Numbered from the stretch's first letter, positions 1-12,900 are shown. The stretch is 64,000 bases of DNA from Ctenosaura bakeri (GCA_948474755.1 CAOLHI010000420.1:186001-250000); one strand, 5' to 3'. Numbers and translations are program-made. The notes: generated from the letters alone by a model not told the origin.

Positions 1-703
1 CCTTTAGTAAAAAAGAATGTTCAACTACTAGTAGTGAATCAGATTTTATTAGTTTGAGATAAGTAATGCAGAGAGTAAGTGAGTTAGTGTGTTTATATTA
101 GAGCTGTACCAAAGCAAAAGAAACCGGAACTGTTACTGTAAGAGCTCTCTTTAGACGTTGATATATAACTCTCTTTAGGTATCTGTTCTAAAAATAAACC
201 AGTATTCTTTCAGGTGTACTTATTTTTCTTAAGTACAGAGGAAGTATATGCTGTTCTCAATACGTTACTGCAAATATTCCAACAAAACAGTTTCCACCTA
301 TGGCTTTGAATATAACATTGAAGCCCAGCATGCTAAATGTGTTTGAGTGTAACACTGAAACCAAATGTGCTAAATCAGATAACATCTGTTAGAGTGCTGC
401 TGTTTTTGGAAGACCTGCGTCACTGGTATACATGCAAGAACATAGTTACTTGAGGTGCCTCAAATTTTCACTCCTTCAGTGTGCTGGTATCAACTCCCTA
501 ACCAGCAAGTAAAAAGTGTAGGAATGGTCTCTACCACAACACATATCTGAGAAACTGCTACTGCTTGCCTAACCATTTTACACAAGTTTTGTTCCCCAAG
601 AGGATTCCATCCTATATGTTTAATGCTATCACAACAATTTAAAGTATTGTGTAATTTGGCCCCAAAACGTATGATTGTTTTACCTGGGCTAAATACTCTA
701 AAG
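1..703. other. AT-rich spacer, no recognised feature
   Basis: No open frame of note, no RNA gene and no repeat family that I recognise. Confidence 0.5.
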
Positions 704-920
704 GTACCAGATCCTGTCAGATCTTGGAAACTAAGTAGAGACAGCCCTGGTTAGTAATTGGATGGGGACACCACTAATAAATGCCAAATCCTGTAGGCTA
801 TATTACAGGGGAAGAAACTGACAAAACCACCACTGACTATTCCTTGCCTAAGAAAACCCTTTGAAATTTATGACAATACCATAAATGGACAGGTGACTTG
901 AAGGCATGGAAACACACATA
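704..920 (+). mobile_element. 5S rRNA-derived SINE (5S-Sauria type)
   Basis: The first ~80 bp resemble the internal promoter half of 5S rRNA: an 'agatcttggaaactaag' block, then 'ccctggttagtaattggatgggga'-like sequence (positions ~715-770). The remainder is the squamate SINE body with 'cttgcctaagaaaaccctttgaaattt', ending in the BovB-like tail 'gacttgaaggca'. The head lets such SINEs be transcribed by RNA polymerase III, and the tail is thought to recruit BovB-type reverse transcriptase. The copy is degraded and surely inactive. Confidence 0.75.
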
Positions 921-1042
921 TGCTTGTTTTGACAAATGACCTGTGTACTTTTTTGTAAGAAAAAAAAAGTTATAAATCATGTCAAATTATAGGACATGTT
1001 CTCTTCTGAGTTTAAAAAACTTATGTCATCACTGGGAGACTT

Positions 1043-1246
1043 GGGCCATTTCCACAGTACACTGTTATAGTGCTATTATTCCACTTTCAACATCCTGTGG
1101 AGTTCTGAGATTTGTAGTTTACTGAGGCCAAAGAGCTCTCTGGCTGAGAATTCTAAATGCCCCTCCCTAAACTGCAAACCCCAGGATTCCATAGGATGTT
1201 GATAGTAGAATATTAGCACTATAACAGTGTAGTGTGGAAATGGCCT
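1043..1246. mobile_element. Palindromic hAT-like MITE, family 1
   Basis: Long imperfect inverted repeat. The left arm 'ggccatttccacagtacac...gtgctattattccactttcaac' mirrors the right arm 'gaaagt/atagtagaatattagcactataacagtgtagtgtggaaatggcc'. The centre carries the family's 'ctctggctgagaattctaaatgcccctccctaaactgcaaaccccagg' type sequence. Other copies in the window show 8-bp target duplications, as in hAT elements. It has no coding capacity. Confidence 0.8.
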
Positions 1247-1462
1247 TCCCCAACATGGTCACAGATAACAGTCCTGAACACAGTAAGTTGAAAGTTGAAT
1301 TTAATAAATCTTACTTCTGAGTTGAAATGCATAGGGGTGTGCTATCTTTTTGGCCAGAATTCCAATTTGGAAATGTAAGAGACAGAAAATAATTTTAGTT
1401 TACCTTGCAATACCTTTGCTTCTGTGACACAGGTTAATATTTACGAAGCTACTGTGTGTATG

Positions 1463-1586
1463 AGAGCCAGTGTGCTGTAGTGGTTTGAGCCTTGGATTGT
1501 GACCTGGAGGTGAGAGTTTGAAAACACTGTGATAGGTTGCCTTCTGATTGCCATAAGTCAGAAACAACTTTAAGACGTGCAGCTAA
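1463..1586 (+). mobile_element. tRNA-derived SINE (Sauria type), internally deleted
   Basis: Starts with the family head 'agagccagtgtgctgtagtggtttgag' (A-box region) and ends with 'ttgccataagtcagaaacaactt', the BovB-like tail. About 100 bp of the middle body is missing compared with the copies at 27,952 and 60,335. Confidence 0.7.
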
Positions 1587-2302
1587 TTAACTGTGTATCT
1601 AACCCAGTAATGAGCAATCTATCATCATGCAATAGTACTCAAACCTAATTCTGGCTTTTGTGTATAGCATATTGTTTGTCATATTCTGTTGTACTGCACA
1701 TTGTCTACAACTTTTATTGAAACCTTCTGGTACAAGTTGTAGCAATATTTTTTACAAAGTTGTGGACGTGTTAAAGCCTGTGTATCTTAGATATAAATAT
1801 GGTTTCTGCTTTAAAATGTGAGACATTTCACTCTTGGGACGCATCTGAAAAGTTATGCTTATGATTTTATGTTAGAAAAATGGAGGTACTTTGATATTTT
1901 ATGGCTTAAAACATAAGGCCGTTAAAATATGTTGTAACCAGTTAACCAGAGGTTTTTTTCTCCAATAAAATTATGTACGATGGCTGCAGCCATACAGCTG
2001 AAACAATGCTTACAAGGTAGTTTTATGGATGTTAAGGAGTCCCTTCCAAAAATGATGTGTCCAAAGTATTGATATATTGAAGAACTTGGCAATCTTCAGC
2101 AAGAAGATTATATTTAGAAAATAGCTTGACAATATTTGATGTGTGACTGCTACACAGTGGTTTTCATTATATTCCAGTTCTGCAATTTCGTGGATCATAA
2201 TCAGCAAGACTGTTGGTACAGGGGCAAAACCTGTTGCTTGCCTACTTAAAAAAGAAATGTTTTGAGTAGATAGTCTAGTTACAACTCAAAGTTTATGTCA
2301 AA
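1587..2302. other. AT-rich spacer
   Basis: No feature recognised. A 65-codon minus-strand open frame here has no motif. Confidence 0.4.
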
Positions 2303-2398
2303 GACCCCTCCCTAACCTGCAACCCCCCCCCACAGGATTCCATAAGATGTTGAAAGTAGAATCGTAGCACTATAACAGTCTAGTGCAGAAATGACCTT
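2303..2398. mobile_element. Family 1 MITE, right half only
   Basis: Matches the distal half of the family 1 palindrome, from 'cccctccctaa' through 'gttgaaagtagaat...cactataacagtctagtgcagaaatg'. The left arm is absent. Confidence 0.65.
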
Positions 2399-3405
2399 TT
2401 GAAAAATTGGTCATATTGCATATATCCTTTGCCATTTTGGTAAAGTCCAGTTTGTAGATTCAGCTCAGGTATGGCCTAAAGAAGACTTCTGTCTGGAGCT
2501 TACTGTCTGGAGCTGTAGGAGACTGGCAAGGACCTGTTCTCGGCCATACCTGCCCACCTTGAAATTAGCTATTCTGATCTGACTGTATTTGGAGAAGGCA
2601 GATATATTTTGAGGGAATCAAATTAGTGTCCTGAACCAGACAATGTCCTTGACCAGACCGTGTTTTGTTCAGAACTTGGAAATATCCAGCAGCCCTGGGG
2701 GGCAGGTATTATCCATTGTTTGTGAGAAAAGGCAGTTCTTGAAATATATGCTTTATGAGGACTAAAACTTTGAGGGGTCCCTCAGCTGATATTCCTACTG
2801 ACCATGCTGTCTGACGTGTTCTGGGAGATGGAGAAGTAACTTTCAAAGCTCTGGTTTTATTCCCCCTCCGGAAAAAAAACACCTTGCTTCTGTGGTGCTT
2901 AAATTTTAGGAAGTTTAAATTTGCTATGGCCATAACAAAAAAAAATGGCCTTTGTGTTTTGCCACATACTGGGTGCTGCCCAGTCACCAAGTATCTACAG
3001 AAAAATACACTTTTGCTGTGGGGAAAATTGTTCTTCCAATATCTCATTTTATTCAGACAGTGGAGTCTTAAATCCCCGTCAAAAGAGAAAGCTGTGATTG
3101 AAGCAGCCTTGCTGAAAGTTATAAAGTCTGTTTAAAAAAAACAAAAACAAACCTGTGATCCTGTTTATAAAAATCTGAAGCATGAAGAAAAAAATACATT
3201 TAGATTTGTTTTCTGTTTTTAAAATGAGAACATTCTGCAAAAATCCAAAGGTGATCTATTTGAAAGTATTCCTAAAGGCATAAAAGGCATTGTATACAAT
3301 CTTTTGGGCAAAGAAGGCAAAACTGGAGCTTATAGTGCAGGTGGCTGTTGAAACCTTATGGAACCCTTAGTTTAAGTGGAAAGGTTCTGCAAGAAACCTA
3401 GGATT
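2399..3405. other. Spacer without recognised features
   Basis: Overlapping open frames on both strands at 2709-3135 give low-complexity peptides with no family signature. I treat the stretch as non-coding. Confidence 0.4.
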
Positions 3406-3618
3406 AGAAGCAGCATGGTGGTCTAAGTATTGGACTAGGACTCCAGGAAACTAGGGAAACCGGGCACAGCCATGGAAACCCCGTGAGAGGCCTTGGGCAA
3501 ATTATATTTTCTCAGTGTGCAAGGAAGGCAATGGCAAATCTCCTCTGAATAAATCTTGCCAAGAACACCCAGTCACCAGAAGTCTGAGTTGACTTGAAGG
3601 CACATAACAAAGAACAAT
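3406..3618 (+). mobile_element. tRNA-derived SINE (Sauria type)
   Basis: Body motifs in order: 'gtattggactaggact', 'catggaaaccc', 'gaggccttgggcaaat', 'ggaaggcaatggcaaa', 'tcttgccaagaa', then the tail 'gacttgaaggcacataacaa'. Nearly full length but diverged. Confidence 0.8.
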
Positions 3619-3969
3619 ATTGGAGTGGTGGGTGACAGAAAGGTGCCATGTGCCCTTACCTGTTTCTATAGCCTATGTAGCCCCCACTCAAATTATATTT
3701 TTGTTAAAGCATGGCTGGTTTTGCTCCATGTAAAGGAGTGGATAAAAGTGCATTGGCCTCCATATGGTGTCCTCCATGTTTTGTTTTGTTTTTAAACCCT
3801 TGAAATTAACTTAAAAACTACTGCCAAGTTTGGTGGAAGGGGCCAACACAATCCATGAAGGCTGAGGAATCAAGGTCTAGTCCTGAGTGGAGCAAGAGTG
3901 GGAAGAAACTGAACCACAGCAAAAACACGGTGAACCAAAAAGATCCTGATAACGTGCTGAAATAAGCAA

Positions 3970-4169
3970 GCAGGATGTAGAGCTTTGAGTGTTAGACTAT
4001 GATTTTGAAGCCCAGGGTTCAAATCACTGTTCATTTGGCAAATCATACTCTCTCAGTGTCAGAGGAAGGCAAAGGCATACTTCCATCTGAACAAATCTTG
4101 CCAAGAAAACCCCATGATAGGGTCGCCTTAGGTCAACATGGGTCAGAAATGACTTAAAGGCACACAATG
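3970..4169 (+). mobile_element. tRNA-derived SINE (Sauria type)
   Basis: Contains the SINE B-box region ('cccagggttcaaatcac'), 'agaggaaggcaaaggca', 'cttgccaagaaaaccccat' and the tail 'gaaatgacttaaaggcacacaa'. A GGAT-type microsatellite follows about 50 bp downstream. Confidence 0.8.
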
Positions 4170-4220
4170 TGCTGAAATGCCTGTAAGAGGTGAACAACCC
4201 TGAATACCATTTGTGGGTTA

Positions 4221-4279
4221 TTGGATGGATGGATGGATGGATGGATGGACGGATGGACGGACGTACAGACAGACAGACA
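4221..4279. repeat. (GGAT)n microsatellite grading into (ACAG)n
   Basis: Tandem ggat units change to ggac and then to acag units. Confidence 0.9.
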
Positions 4280-4281
4280 AA

Positions 4282-6059
4282 TTTTCTAAGCTAGTAAGTT
4301 CCACATCCCACGGGCTGGAAAAATAAAAAAGCTCTGTCCAACTTTTGATGTAATATTATTTTCTTTGCTAGAAATTTTCTCCCCAGAACAGTAAGTTACT
4401 ATATGTACAGGGAGAGGGGAGCAGTTTTGCTCTTTACATTTCTTATTTCATTGTACTTAGAAGATTTTTAGAAAATTTCATTATGAAAGCATGATATAAA
4501 ACTGTAGCAATCAGATGACAAATCACTGTATAATAACGTAAATCGACTTTAAGAAGAACAATAAAAGCAAAACCACTAAAGAGCAAGGAAAGGAAAAAAA
4601 ATGCTACCAGACTGAACTTCCCAAAGCACACTAGAAAATACAGGTGCTAATTTGCTCCTGGCAGGGTGATAGAGGAGGAATCACCTGGGTGTCACAATTG
4701 AAGGCATTTCAAAGTTTTGGGGCTGTGACAGAAAAGACCCTGCCTTGATGTGGACGCCAAGCTCACTTGTGCATAAAATGGTATTTTCAGTTCCTTGATA
4801 GTAAAGTCTCAAGGAGAGGGGGAAATCATATGGGAGGATGTATTTGTAAGTGGATATCTTCAAGATTGTGTTGTATTAGATCAAAACCAGTGCACTTGGA
4901 AAATTAAAGTGGATGTAGCACGAGTATTTCCAATTTGTGTTATTTTGTCTTAGCACTTGACATTTTATGCTAGTGGAAGGCTTTTGAACTGTCTTCAAGA
5001 ATATCTCCAAGTCAAGCGTCTTATAACATCCCCTTCTCTAGCAACTGACTCAAGTATTAAACAGCTCAGATGGTGTAAAAACTAAGCATATATCCCATAA
5101 TAATGGAATTCTGCCAAGGCCCTCCATCTCTATTCCCCTTCACCATTGAGATTTAAATACTTGCTTGTTATTTTGTTCTTGTTCACAAGAATGAGAAACC
5201 TTGTATTTTTTTTTTCTGCTCATTGGTGGGAAGGCAAGGAGAGTGGCACATTTTCAGTGAAAATATTTGCACTTGTGTTACCACTGCTTTGCAGATGATT
5301 TTTTACATAAATGTTAACTGCTGCTGCATTGTTTCACTCATTTTTTTTTTAAAAAGTGGAAATATTGGATGGGTGTTTGTATCTGGGTGATATATAAACC
5401 TGTCTTTATGCAATTGCAGCGTATGTATACGTGTTGCCTTGCAGAGGGGAAAAAAGACTGATGTGAGCCAGAGACTGTTTGCACAGATTGTGAAACCTTG
5501 CAAAAACACACGCACACACCAAAATTCTGAGTAAAATTTTCTCATCAAGAATGAGAAAAAGTCTCATTCCTTTGGATAAAAATGAAAAAAAAACTGGATA
5601 AAAATTTCTTACCAAGAACAAGAAATATTCTTCACATTGCTGTGTCATTTTTCACACAAAGCAAACTGAAAGTCTTGATGCTGTGGAGCAATTGGCTGCT
5701 GAAGTAGTGTTTGCCAAGTTGGCACTGTCTGGATATGTTGAATTACAACTTCTGTCAGCACAGCCAGCATAGATGCAAGCAACGCTAGTGCCTTAGAAGA
5801 GCTGATCTGGATTATACATAAACTCTTAAGTTCAAATGGCTCTGTGTTGTACTTGATATTCCAAGTGTATCACTCTTATTCTCTCTGGAGGTCTTATTCA
5901 ACCAAAGTATCAGAGAAGTCTTTATAGTTCCCCTTTTGTCTGCTTGTGAATTTGGTTCATTGAGGTCAGGCAAGCAGACTTTTGCTTCATATCTGTAGAA
6001 ATCTAGTGAAGATTGACTTATTATCTGTTGTACTTGAACATTAAAATGTTGCATATTAC
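4282..6059. other. Spacer without recognised features
   Basis: AT-rich DNA with A/T homopolymers. Several short minus-strand open frames lack motifs. No repeat family recognised. Confidence 0.4.
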
Positions 6060-6430
6060 ATACTCTCCAGTGTTTCACAGGTGAAAAATGGGACATGTGG
6101 GGCAAGAACACTGGCATGTGGTCAAGATGGCAAAAATTATTAGTGAGAAGGAACACACAAACTTGGAGATGCTCTAGAAGTTTGCTTTTGCCTGAGCCTA
6201 CCGGGAAGCACAAGATTCCACACACACCCGTTCTTCACTCCCCTGATGAGTTAATTGAATGCAACCTACTTTTGAACTCAGTTTGCATCAATTTTGAACT
6301 AAGCTTAGGACAAAGGGGGAAAAGCAGAAGAAACAGAGAGAAACTGGGACACTTTAAAAACTGTTGAAAAAGTGGGACAGTAGGGGAACAATCGGGACTA
6401 TCCTTGCCAAATGAGACAGTTGGAAGGTAT
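6060..6430 (+). mobile_element. TIR MITE, family 2
   Basis: Ends are 'atactctccagtgtttcacag' on the left and 'acagttggaaggtat' on the right, an inverted pair. The interior shares 'ggtcaagatggcaaaaattat', 'tttgcttttgcctgagcct', 'aactcagtttgca' and 'ctgggacactttaaaaactg' with the copies at 16,790, 26,960, 29,876 and 60,731. It is non-coding: the open frames over it are accidental. Confidence 0.75.
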
Positions 6431-6481
6431 GGTATTCTGCCTTCTATTGCAAAGAGAAGAATTTCTAATATTTACATTTTC

Positions 6482-6727
6482 TCTGACTTATTATTATTAT
6501 TTATTTGTATCCCGCCTCTCCATATGGATCGAGGCGGCGAACAACTTACAAATAGCATGTGTTTCAAAACAGTTCTATACATGCCTCCAACAAGCTGGGT
6601 ATTCATTTTACCGACCTATGAAAGGATGGAAGGCTGAGTCAACCTTGGAGCCGGGCAGGATTGAACTCACAACCTTGTGGCTTGCAGTACTGGCATTTAA
6701 CCACTGCGCCACCAGGGCTCCTGGTGT
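6482..6727 (-). mobile_element. tRNA-derived SINE with L2-like tail
   Basis: Read on the minus strand it begins 'agccctggtggcgcagtggttaa' (A box) and has 'ggttgtgagttcaatcc' (B box). It ends in 'gcggga' followed by 'tacaaataaataa', the tail shared with squamate L2-type elements. It is a different SINE class from the BovB-tailed ones. Confidence 0.75.
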
Positions 6728-7413
6728 TTTTCTTCCTTTCCATACTTCCAGTCCCTGATGGTAAGTATACTTTGAGAAGCATGGTTGCATGTACAGTGAC
6801 TGTGAAAAAGGATGCAATAATATGGGAACAATATTTACCAAGAATGTACAATATTCAGACAAAAGGCCATAGATTTTTAAATTGTTCCTCTGTTACATTA
6901 TGAAGTTGCTTCCCATCCCTCTGTTCATAGCAACCTACATCTGGCATTCTGCTAATTTTTTTACATAAAATTCAGATGATTGCCAAATATGACTCTACTG
7001 CGCTGTATGTTTATAACAGTAATTACTTTTATACTAGCTATCTCGAGCAAAATGTATTTCCTGACGACTTATGGGCTACATCAACTTTACCGCTGTCCTG
7101 TTAGTATTGTGAACAGAAATGCAAAGCACAAGAATAGTTTCCTGTACTAATCTTTTTATGATGGGATGAGTAGCTGGGCACATTATTTTTGTTGAGTGAT
7201 TTTTTTTTTTAAGAGAGTAAACAGATTTAGTGCAGTCCCGTGTGGTGTAATCTCCCCGGTGGTGGTGATACATGGCACGAATGAGGATGAAGAGACTCTT
7301 TTAAAAATACTTTTTCAGTCTAACTCAGAATGCCAGCTTTCCTTTGATGCTCATAAAAATATCTATATTCTACCAATGTATTGTGAAGTTGCTTTAGCTC
7401 TCCTGCTGGTATA

Positions 7414-7434
7414 CGTGTATGTGTGTGTGTGTGT
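7414..7434. repeat. (GT)n microsatellite
   Basis: Short run of tg units. Confidence 0.8.
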
Positions 7435-7578
7435 AATACTACTTCCAAAATTCTAACTGAGCAATGAGAGCACTAAGAAAATGACTTAACTAGATTAATG
7501 AATAAGTGAAAGCCAATATGCTTACTGTAGGTCAATAAAATAATTTCTACTTGATGATGTTGGAGGCTACCATATAAG

Positions 7579-7675
7579 AGAGAGAAACTGAGACATTTTA
7601 AAAGCTGCTGAAAAGGTGGGATGACAGACAATTAATCAGGACTGTCCCTGACAAATTGAAACAGTTGGAGTATAT
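7579..7675 (+). mobile_element. Family 2 MITE, 3' fragment
   Basis: Matches the last ~100 bp of the family: 'gagaaactgagacattttaaaagc', 'aggtgggatgacag', 'aatcaggactgtccctg' and 'gaaacagttggagtat'. Confidence 0.65.
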
Positions 7676-7692
7676 GGGCTCTAACTTCTCTA

Positions 7693-7895
7693 TGGCTATT
7701 TCTGCACTACACTTGATACAATGCTGATATTGCACTGTCAACATCCTATGGAATCCTGGGGTTTGCAGTTTAGGGAGGGGCATTTAGAATTCTCAGCCAG
7801 AGAGCTATTTGGCCTAGTAAACTACAAACCCCAGAATTCCACAGGAGGTTGAAAGTGGAATAATAGCACTATAACAGTATCATGTGGAAATGGCC
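7693..7895. mobile_element. Family 1 palindromic MITE
   Basis: Both arms present, with the centre 'ggggtttgcagtttagggag...attctcagccagagag...aaactacaaacccc'. The left arm is more diverged than the right. Confidence 0.8.
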
Positions 7896-7902
7896 TATGA
7901 TC

Positions 7903-7926
7903 TCTCTTTCTCTCTCTCTCTCTCTC
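7903..7926. repeat. (TC)n microsatellite
   Basis: Run of tc units directly after the MITE. Confidence 0.85.
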
Positions 7927-8389
7927 CACATTATTCCTGTTTTCTTTTCCCCCTCTGTTGATCATATAGCCATTAAAGGATGAATGGTTTGGACAGGGGA
8001 CAAAATCAGGTTAACATTAAGTTTTTAAAATTCTATTGTTATTTAAGTTAATAATAGTGCAATCCTATGGATGTCTGCTCAGACATAAGCCTCACTGAAT
8101 TCCATGTGACTTACACTAGTTGAATACATATAGGGTAGCCACCTAAGTGTTCTTAAACCAGGATCTGAGCATGTAATCAAACATTTTCTTTGTTATTTCT
8201 GGAAAATCAAATAAATCTTTGTAGAATGTGAAGAATCTTAGTGTTGTGCTTTATCTATGGAAATAGAATTCATAAAATAAAGAGAGGTGAAAGATAGCAA
8301 TTGGTGTGCACAGACACCTTTCCTCTGCCAAACAAGTTGGAAATAGTGGGGTGCTCCATATGAGAAGCAAATTGATGGTGTTTATCAGG

Positions 8390-8520
8390 GAGAGGAGATC
8401 TTGTGGCTGTCCAGATGTTGTTGGAGTATAATTCATACCAGTTCTAGCCAGCATAGCCAATCATTGAGGGGGTAATGGAACTGTAGTCCAGCACCATCTA
8501 GAAAATCAGAGGTTACCTGT
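8390..8520. mobile_element. Degraded MITE, family 3
   Basis: 'gtccagatgttgttggagta' faces 'gaactgtagtccagcaccatctag', an inverted pair with 'gccagcatagccaatcattg' between. Similar in design to 48,522-48,652. Confidence 0.5.
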
Positions 8521-9666
8521 CCACACTGTGTAGGATGATCCGTAAACTGGATACATGCTGGGATGGGAAGCTGGAGGTGGGACAATCCATCCTCACTGGT
8601 TCAGTCCCCTTTTGTACTTCTAAAGGGTCCACTCTGTGCACAGATAAACTTTTTCTGGGTCACGACTACGGATTGTTGCCTTTTCTGTGTGCTTCACCTT
8701 CCTCAATCTAAGTAACATTATTGAGTTGTTTACTTTTCCATTTCTGCATTTTACTTTCTCTCTTTGTAGCTTTATTCTCCTCTCTAGTTTTCCTCACATA
8801 GAGACTTGGTGATATATTTCTTGCTCATTATTACCCAGTCTGCTTCTTTGCTATGCATCTCGACATCTCCCTCCTTTCCTTTTCTATCTCTTATCGTCAT
8901 TTTTTATTGGCCACTCTATCTCGTTTATTGGATACATAAGGAAGGAAAGCACTTTCAATATTATTAAACCCTAGAATTATGAGACAGAGACTCTCTCCAT
9001 CTTCCCCCTGCATGAAAAAAGCTTCAATTGAACATTTAAGAACCAATAAATTTTATATGCTGTTTATTTATGTTTGTGATGTTTGACCTTAGGCATCTTG
9101 AGTTCCTGCTTTCCCTACACCACATCATAAGGCTCATATCTGACTATTTAATAATAACATGCAGTCTGAGTCTCTCAAATTATTATTTGGCTTGGGGGCT
9201 CTTGTGAAAAATATTATGTTGTTGCGTGACATAAAATCAAAAGATTATTAAAACAATGTGGATGGGAAAATCCATAATGAAAAAATTCTTAAATTCAAGA
9301 TTTTAAGATGGCATGTTTCTCTTTCCAAACATAATTCCTTCCAGCAACAGGAGTCCTTCCAAAGGCATACATAATGGTACTTGGAAGACCATTGGTTTCT
9401 CAAAGAACTGGCTTTCAGGCCAGTACCCAGATATGAAAGTTTATCAAAACAATGGGTGAATCCATGGCCCAGTCACATTTGGAGAAATATTCTGTGGGAA
9501 TTGACATTACCATTTTGATTATGGTGATATCAAAAGCAAGATCAATATGCATTATACTTTTTAATATGTCTCCCAAAGACCTTGCAATCTAAAGTTCTCC
9601 AGAGGTGTAAATAAACAGTGAGAGGGCTGAAGAGTAGAGGAAATGAGAATAAATGGGAGAAGAAAA
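8521..9666. other. Spacer without recognised features
   Basis: AT-rich sequence with no motif or repeat that I recognise. Confidence 0.4.
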
Positions 9667-9859
9667 TGTTGTTGTTGTATGCCTTCAATTCATTTCTGAC
9701 TTATGCTGACCCTAAGGTAAACTTATCACAGAGTTTTCTGGAGTTGAAAATATATGACATGCTCAAGGTCATCCAGTTGGTTACTGTGGCTGAACAAAGA
9801 ATCAAACCCTGGTCTCTAAGGTTGTAATTGGATGTTCAAACCACTAAACTGCACTGGAT
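9667..9859 (-). mobile_element. tRNA-derived SINE (Sauria type)
   Basis: Minus-strand copy. The plus strand shows 'gttgttgtatgccttcaa' (tail), 'gctgaccctaaggtaaac', 'ctcaaggtcatccagttgg' and 'tgttcaaaccactaaact' (tRNA head). Confidence 0.8.
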
Positions 9860-12779
9860 TTCAGAAGATATATTAGAAATAGTGGAACATAGCTTCCGCA
9901 GTCAGTGAGGGCCAAGTTTTATGACAAAGCCTTCATGAAAAAGGTTGGTTTCCAACGATTAATTTGAAACAATAGAGTGAGAGTAGACAATTTCCTGGAC
10001 TAGAGTGTCTGCACTGAATCTCACAAAACCCAGTGGGGATCACACCACCACTGAAATTGCTATTTCCCTCAGTGGCTGCTTGCAATGACTGTCTGAGGTG
10101 CAGAAGAATGCCAGAGCCTCTGTAAGTGCCAAGTGTGCAGGCCTGAGCATATCCTTGCTTTCCAGAAGGGAAAGTCAGGTCAAAAGAAGCAGATTGTTTT
10201 TTTGGCAGTGCGGTACACCAAGGGGAGGGGGAAAGGAAACCACAAGCTTGGCCTTAGGACGCGACAGGCAATCCCCAGGGTATGATTTGACCTAGTATGA
10301 TAGACATCAAGTATTGTTGGGACAACTTCCCAGGCCTAAGAAACAGCAAAAGAACAAGCGAGAAATGAGAGCACTCAGAACTTTTGGTATCATCTTTTTT
10401 CCTCTCTTTTTTAGTTTCTTTTGTCTCTCTGCCTGCATTTTTATTCTCTTTCTTTCTTGACAATTCCCTCCTTTTCTTATCTTTTCTTGGTGCCTGAGAG
10501 CCACAGTTATTTTGAAAACTATTAACTGAGAACATTTGCCATGAACCAGATCCCAGTCTTTAAATTCCCCAGAAGATCACAGACAAATTTAGTGATGTTG
10601 TCTGTGCAGCTGGTAGATCCCAATTTTCGTTCTACAGCATTCATTCTGAAGACAAAGTTTTATTGTCCGTATGTGGTAAATTGAATAATGAAAGCTAGGA
10701 TGGACTACTAAGCTTGAAGAAGAGTGGAGCACCTGGAAATAATGGAGGCCAGTTGGCCTAACCTAAGAAACACATATAGCAATCAACGTCCTTGAAAAAG
10801 ACCAGAGCAGCTAGGAGGACAGGCATGCTTTCTCCTACCAACACCTTCATGTGATCCAGAGCAAAATGATGACAGTAACAAGAGTATGAATTATTCAGTA
10901 TCAAAACCTTTTTCTTTGATTGGAGTTTTTCAGTAGAGTGGTTGATTTAAATAAAGATTACCGTAGTTTTACTTTGAGTAGACCCTTTGAAAGGAATGGA
11001 GCTTTTTATTTCAGGTTGGCTCTAGTTAGGAATAAGCAAAACTCATTGTTTGTTTGGGATGGCAGATCAACTCTGACATTAACAGTGTGTATGATGGATG
11101 TTTGTGGCATGGATATTTATATTTTGCTGTGGTACCATCAGTATCTAACAAAGGCCGAATATTCACATGAGAAAATAAATAACAGTGTTTATGTTGATTG
11201 TGATACAATTTGCAGTCTTGATATTTCTGATTCATTTTAAGGTACCTAGGGTTTCATATAAGTAGAATGTGTACATAACAAAATGTATATCAGTAAACAA
11301 ATTAAAATACTGTTAAGCTTATTTGCAAAATTAGCCCTGTAGCGGGTGGGTGGTGGGTGTGTTCATTTTGTCAGTATGATCCATGGTGTCAAAACTACTC
11401 ATGGGTTTAGTTCATAAACTAAAACATGCAGAGCCAGGAAGCAGAAAGACATTATACCAGTAAACCTTTCGAGAAATAATTTTCCAGACTCTGATTTTAC
11501 AAGGTTGTGTACGCATGCGCACAAACTGAAGTGGATTGTGGAGAAGAGGCCAGGATAAACTGAGACACTGGATATCTTGGCATTTTCATCTTTACCTATG
11601 TCTTAGTTGCCATTATTTCACAAGGCTGTTGTAAAACAAGTTCTACTACAGGCATCAGAATGCAAAATAAGCTTTTTATGCAGGGTTTCGTGAGTTATTT
11701 CATTTAAGCCAAGCATTGCCAAGGGAATTGAAGATTTATTACAGGGCAATCTTGAAGAGCAATAGTTGTGAATCCATCCTTTCTTTGCTTGGGTGCATAG
11801 TGGTGTTGCAAAGTGAAAGAAAGCTTTGACAAGTAGTTTCCACACACCCTTGAATTTGTACCTCTGCTGGGAGCTCTCAGCAGGAAATCCTCCACATGTT
11901 TTTCTTTAACGTATACAACTTAAGAGGACTGTCTTATTTTGATTCTAATACCTACATGTAACAGTAACATAACCTAAGCAGGGTGATGATAAATGTCACT
12001 GCAGATAAAATGAGCACAGTGATTTGACTGGAGTGAATATTCAGCCTTACAATATTGAAAAGAAGGAGTTCCAAAGATCGTCACCCAAGGGCCTTTTAAA
12101 AGTGTAAGTGCTGCTACATTTTTGGTATGTTGAAAAGTGGAACTTCAAGGATGGATGAAATTATTCCTTTGAACCCCAAAGGATAAGAGCAATGCACTTT
12201 TTGCGTGCTTTAAATTTCTCTCCTAATGTGAAAATCTGGTTGATTTTAACAACAAAACTACAAGTACATTAAGGGAACAACATATGCTGGTTACGTGTTA
12301 ATTTCTATGCACAAAAAGTAGATTATGTACTCCTCTGCTCTCTACATTGTAGCCTTAATTCAAATTTTGGCATGTGACCATTACTATATTGGGTTAATGA
12401 ACCAAAGCTTCCTATTTACAAGTATGTCAAATGGTCAAATTGTTATAATAGTTGCTTATTGTAATACAGCTCTCTATATATGGAAATGCTGAAGATTGCA
12501 CTTTAAAAATACCTTTGTAAAGAACAAAACAGTTTGCTTAATGTGTAAAATACTTTGCTTCATGTGTAAAATAAATTGAAGCAATTAATCACCTAAAAGG
12601 AGAAGTGTGAAACACTGTGAATATCATCCATAATGTTTGAGTAACCTCTTCTTTTTTTTTAAAGCTTTTGTATGAAAGGTTAGAAAAAGGGGAGGCAAGA
12701 AAAAAAATTTCGAACGTTTATATACGGCTTCCAAGGAGGGTGGAGTTTTTCTACAATGAGAAAAGGGTATGGCTGTTGC
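9860..12779. other. Spacer without recognised features
   Basis: About 2.9 kb. The longest open frame (10,920-11,240, plus strand, 106 codons) has biased, motif-free content and no splice or homology support. Several purine/pyrimidine-rich stretches occur, for example 10,390-10,480. Confidence 0.4.
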
Positions 12780-12900
12780 TCAGTGCTTGGAAATGTTACT
12801 TTTGGACTACAATTTCAATAAACCCTGGCCAGCTGGGAATGACTTGGGATTCTAGCAACAGCCATTCAGAAAGTAACTTCTCAGAGTTCTGCTTCTGAGC
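12780..12900. mobile_element. Short TIR MITE, family 5
   Basis: 'ctcagtgcttggaaatgttacttt' at the left faces 'gaaagtaacttctcagagttctgcttctgag' at the right, an imperfect inverted pair. The interior 'ggactacaatttcaataaaccc' is typical of short hAT-like elements. Confidence 0.5.

Noticed and set aside
4221..4279. CRISPR-like array
   Set aside because: Simple tetranucleotide repeat without spacers, in a vertebrate sequence.
5812..6367. Overlapping 137- and 90-codon open frames on opposite strands
   Set aside because: They run into the family 2 MITE and have no recognisable domain.
10920..11240. 106-codon plus-strand open frame
   Set aside because: No motif, biased composition and no splice or neighbour support in repeat-poor AT-rich DNA.
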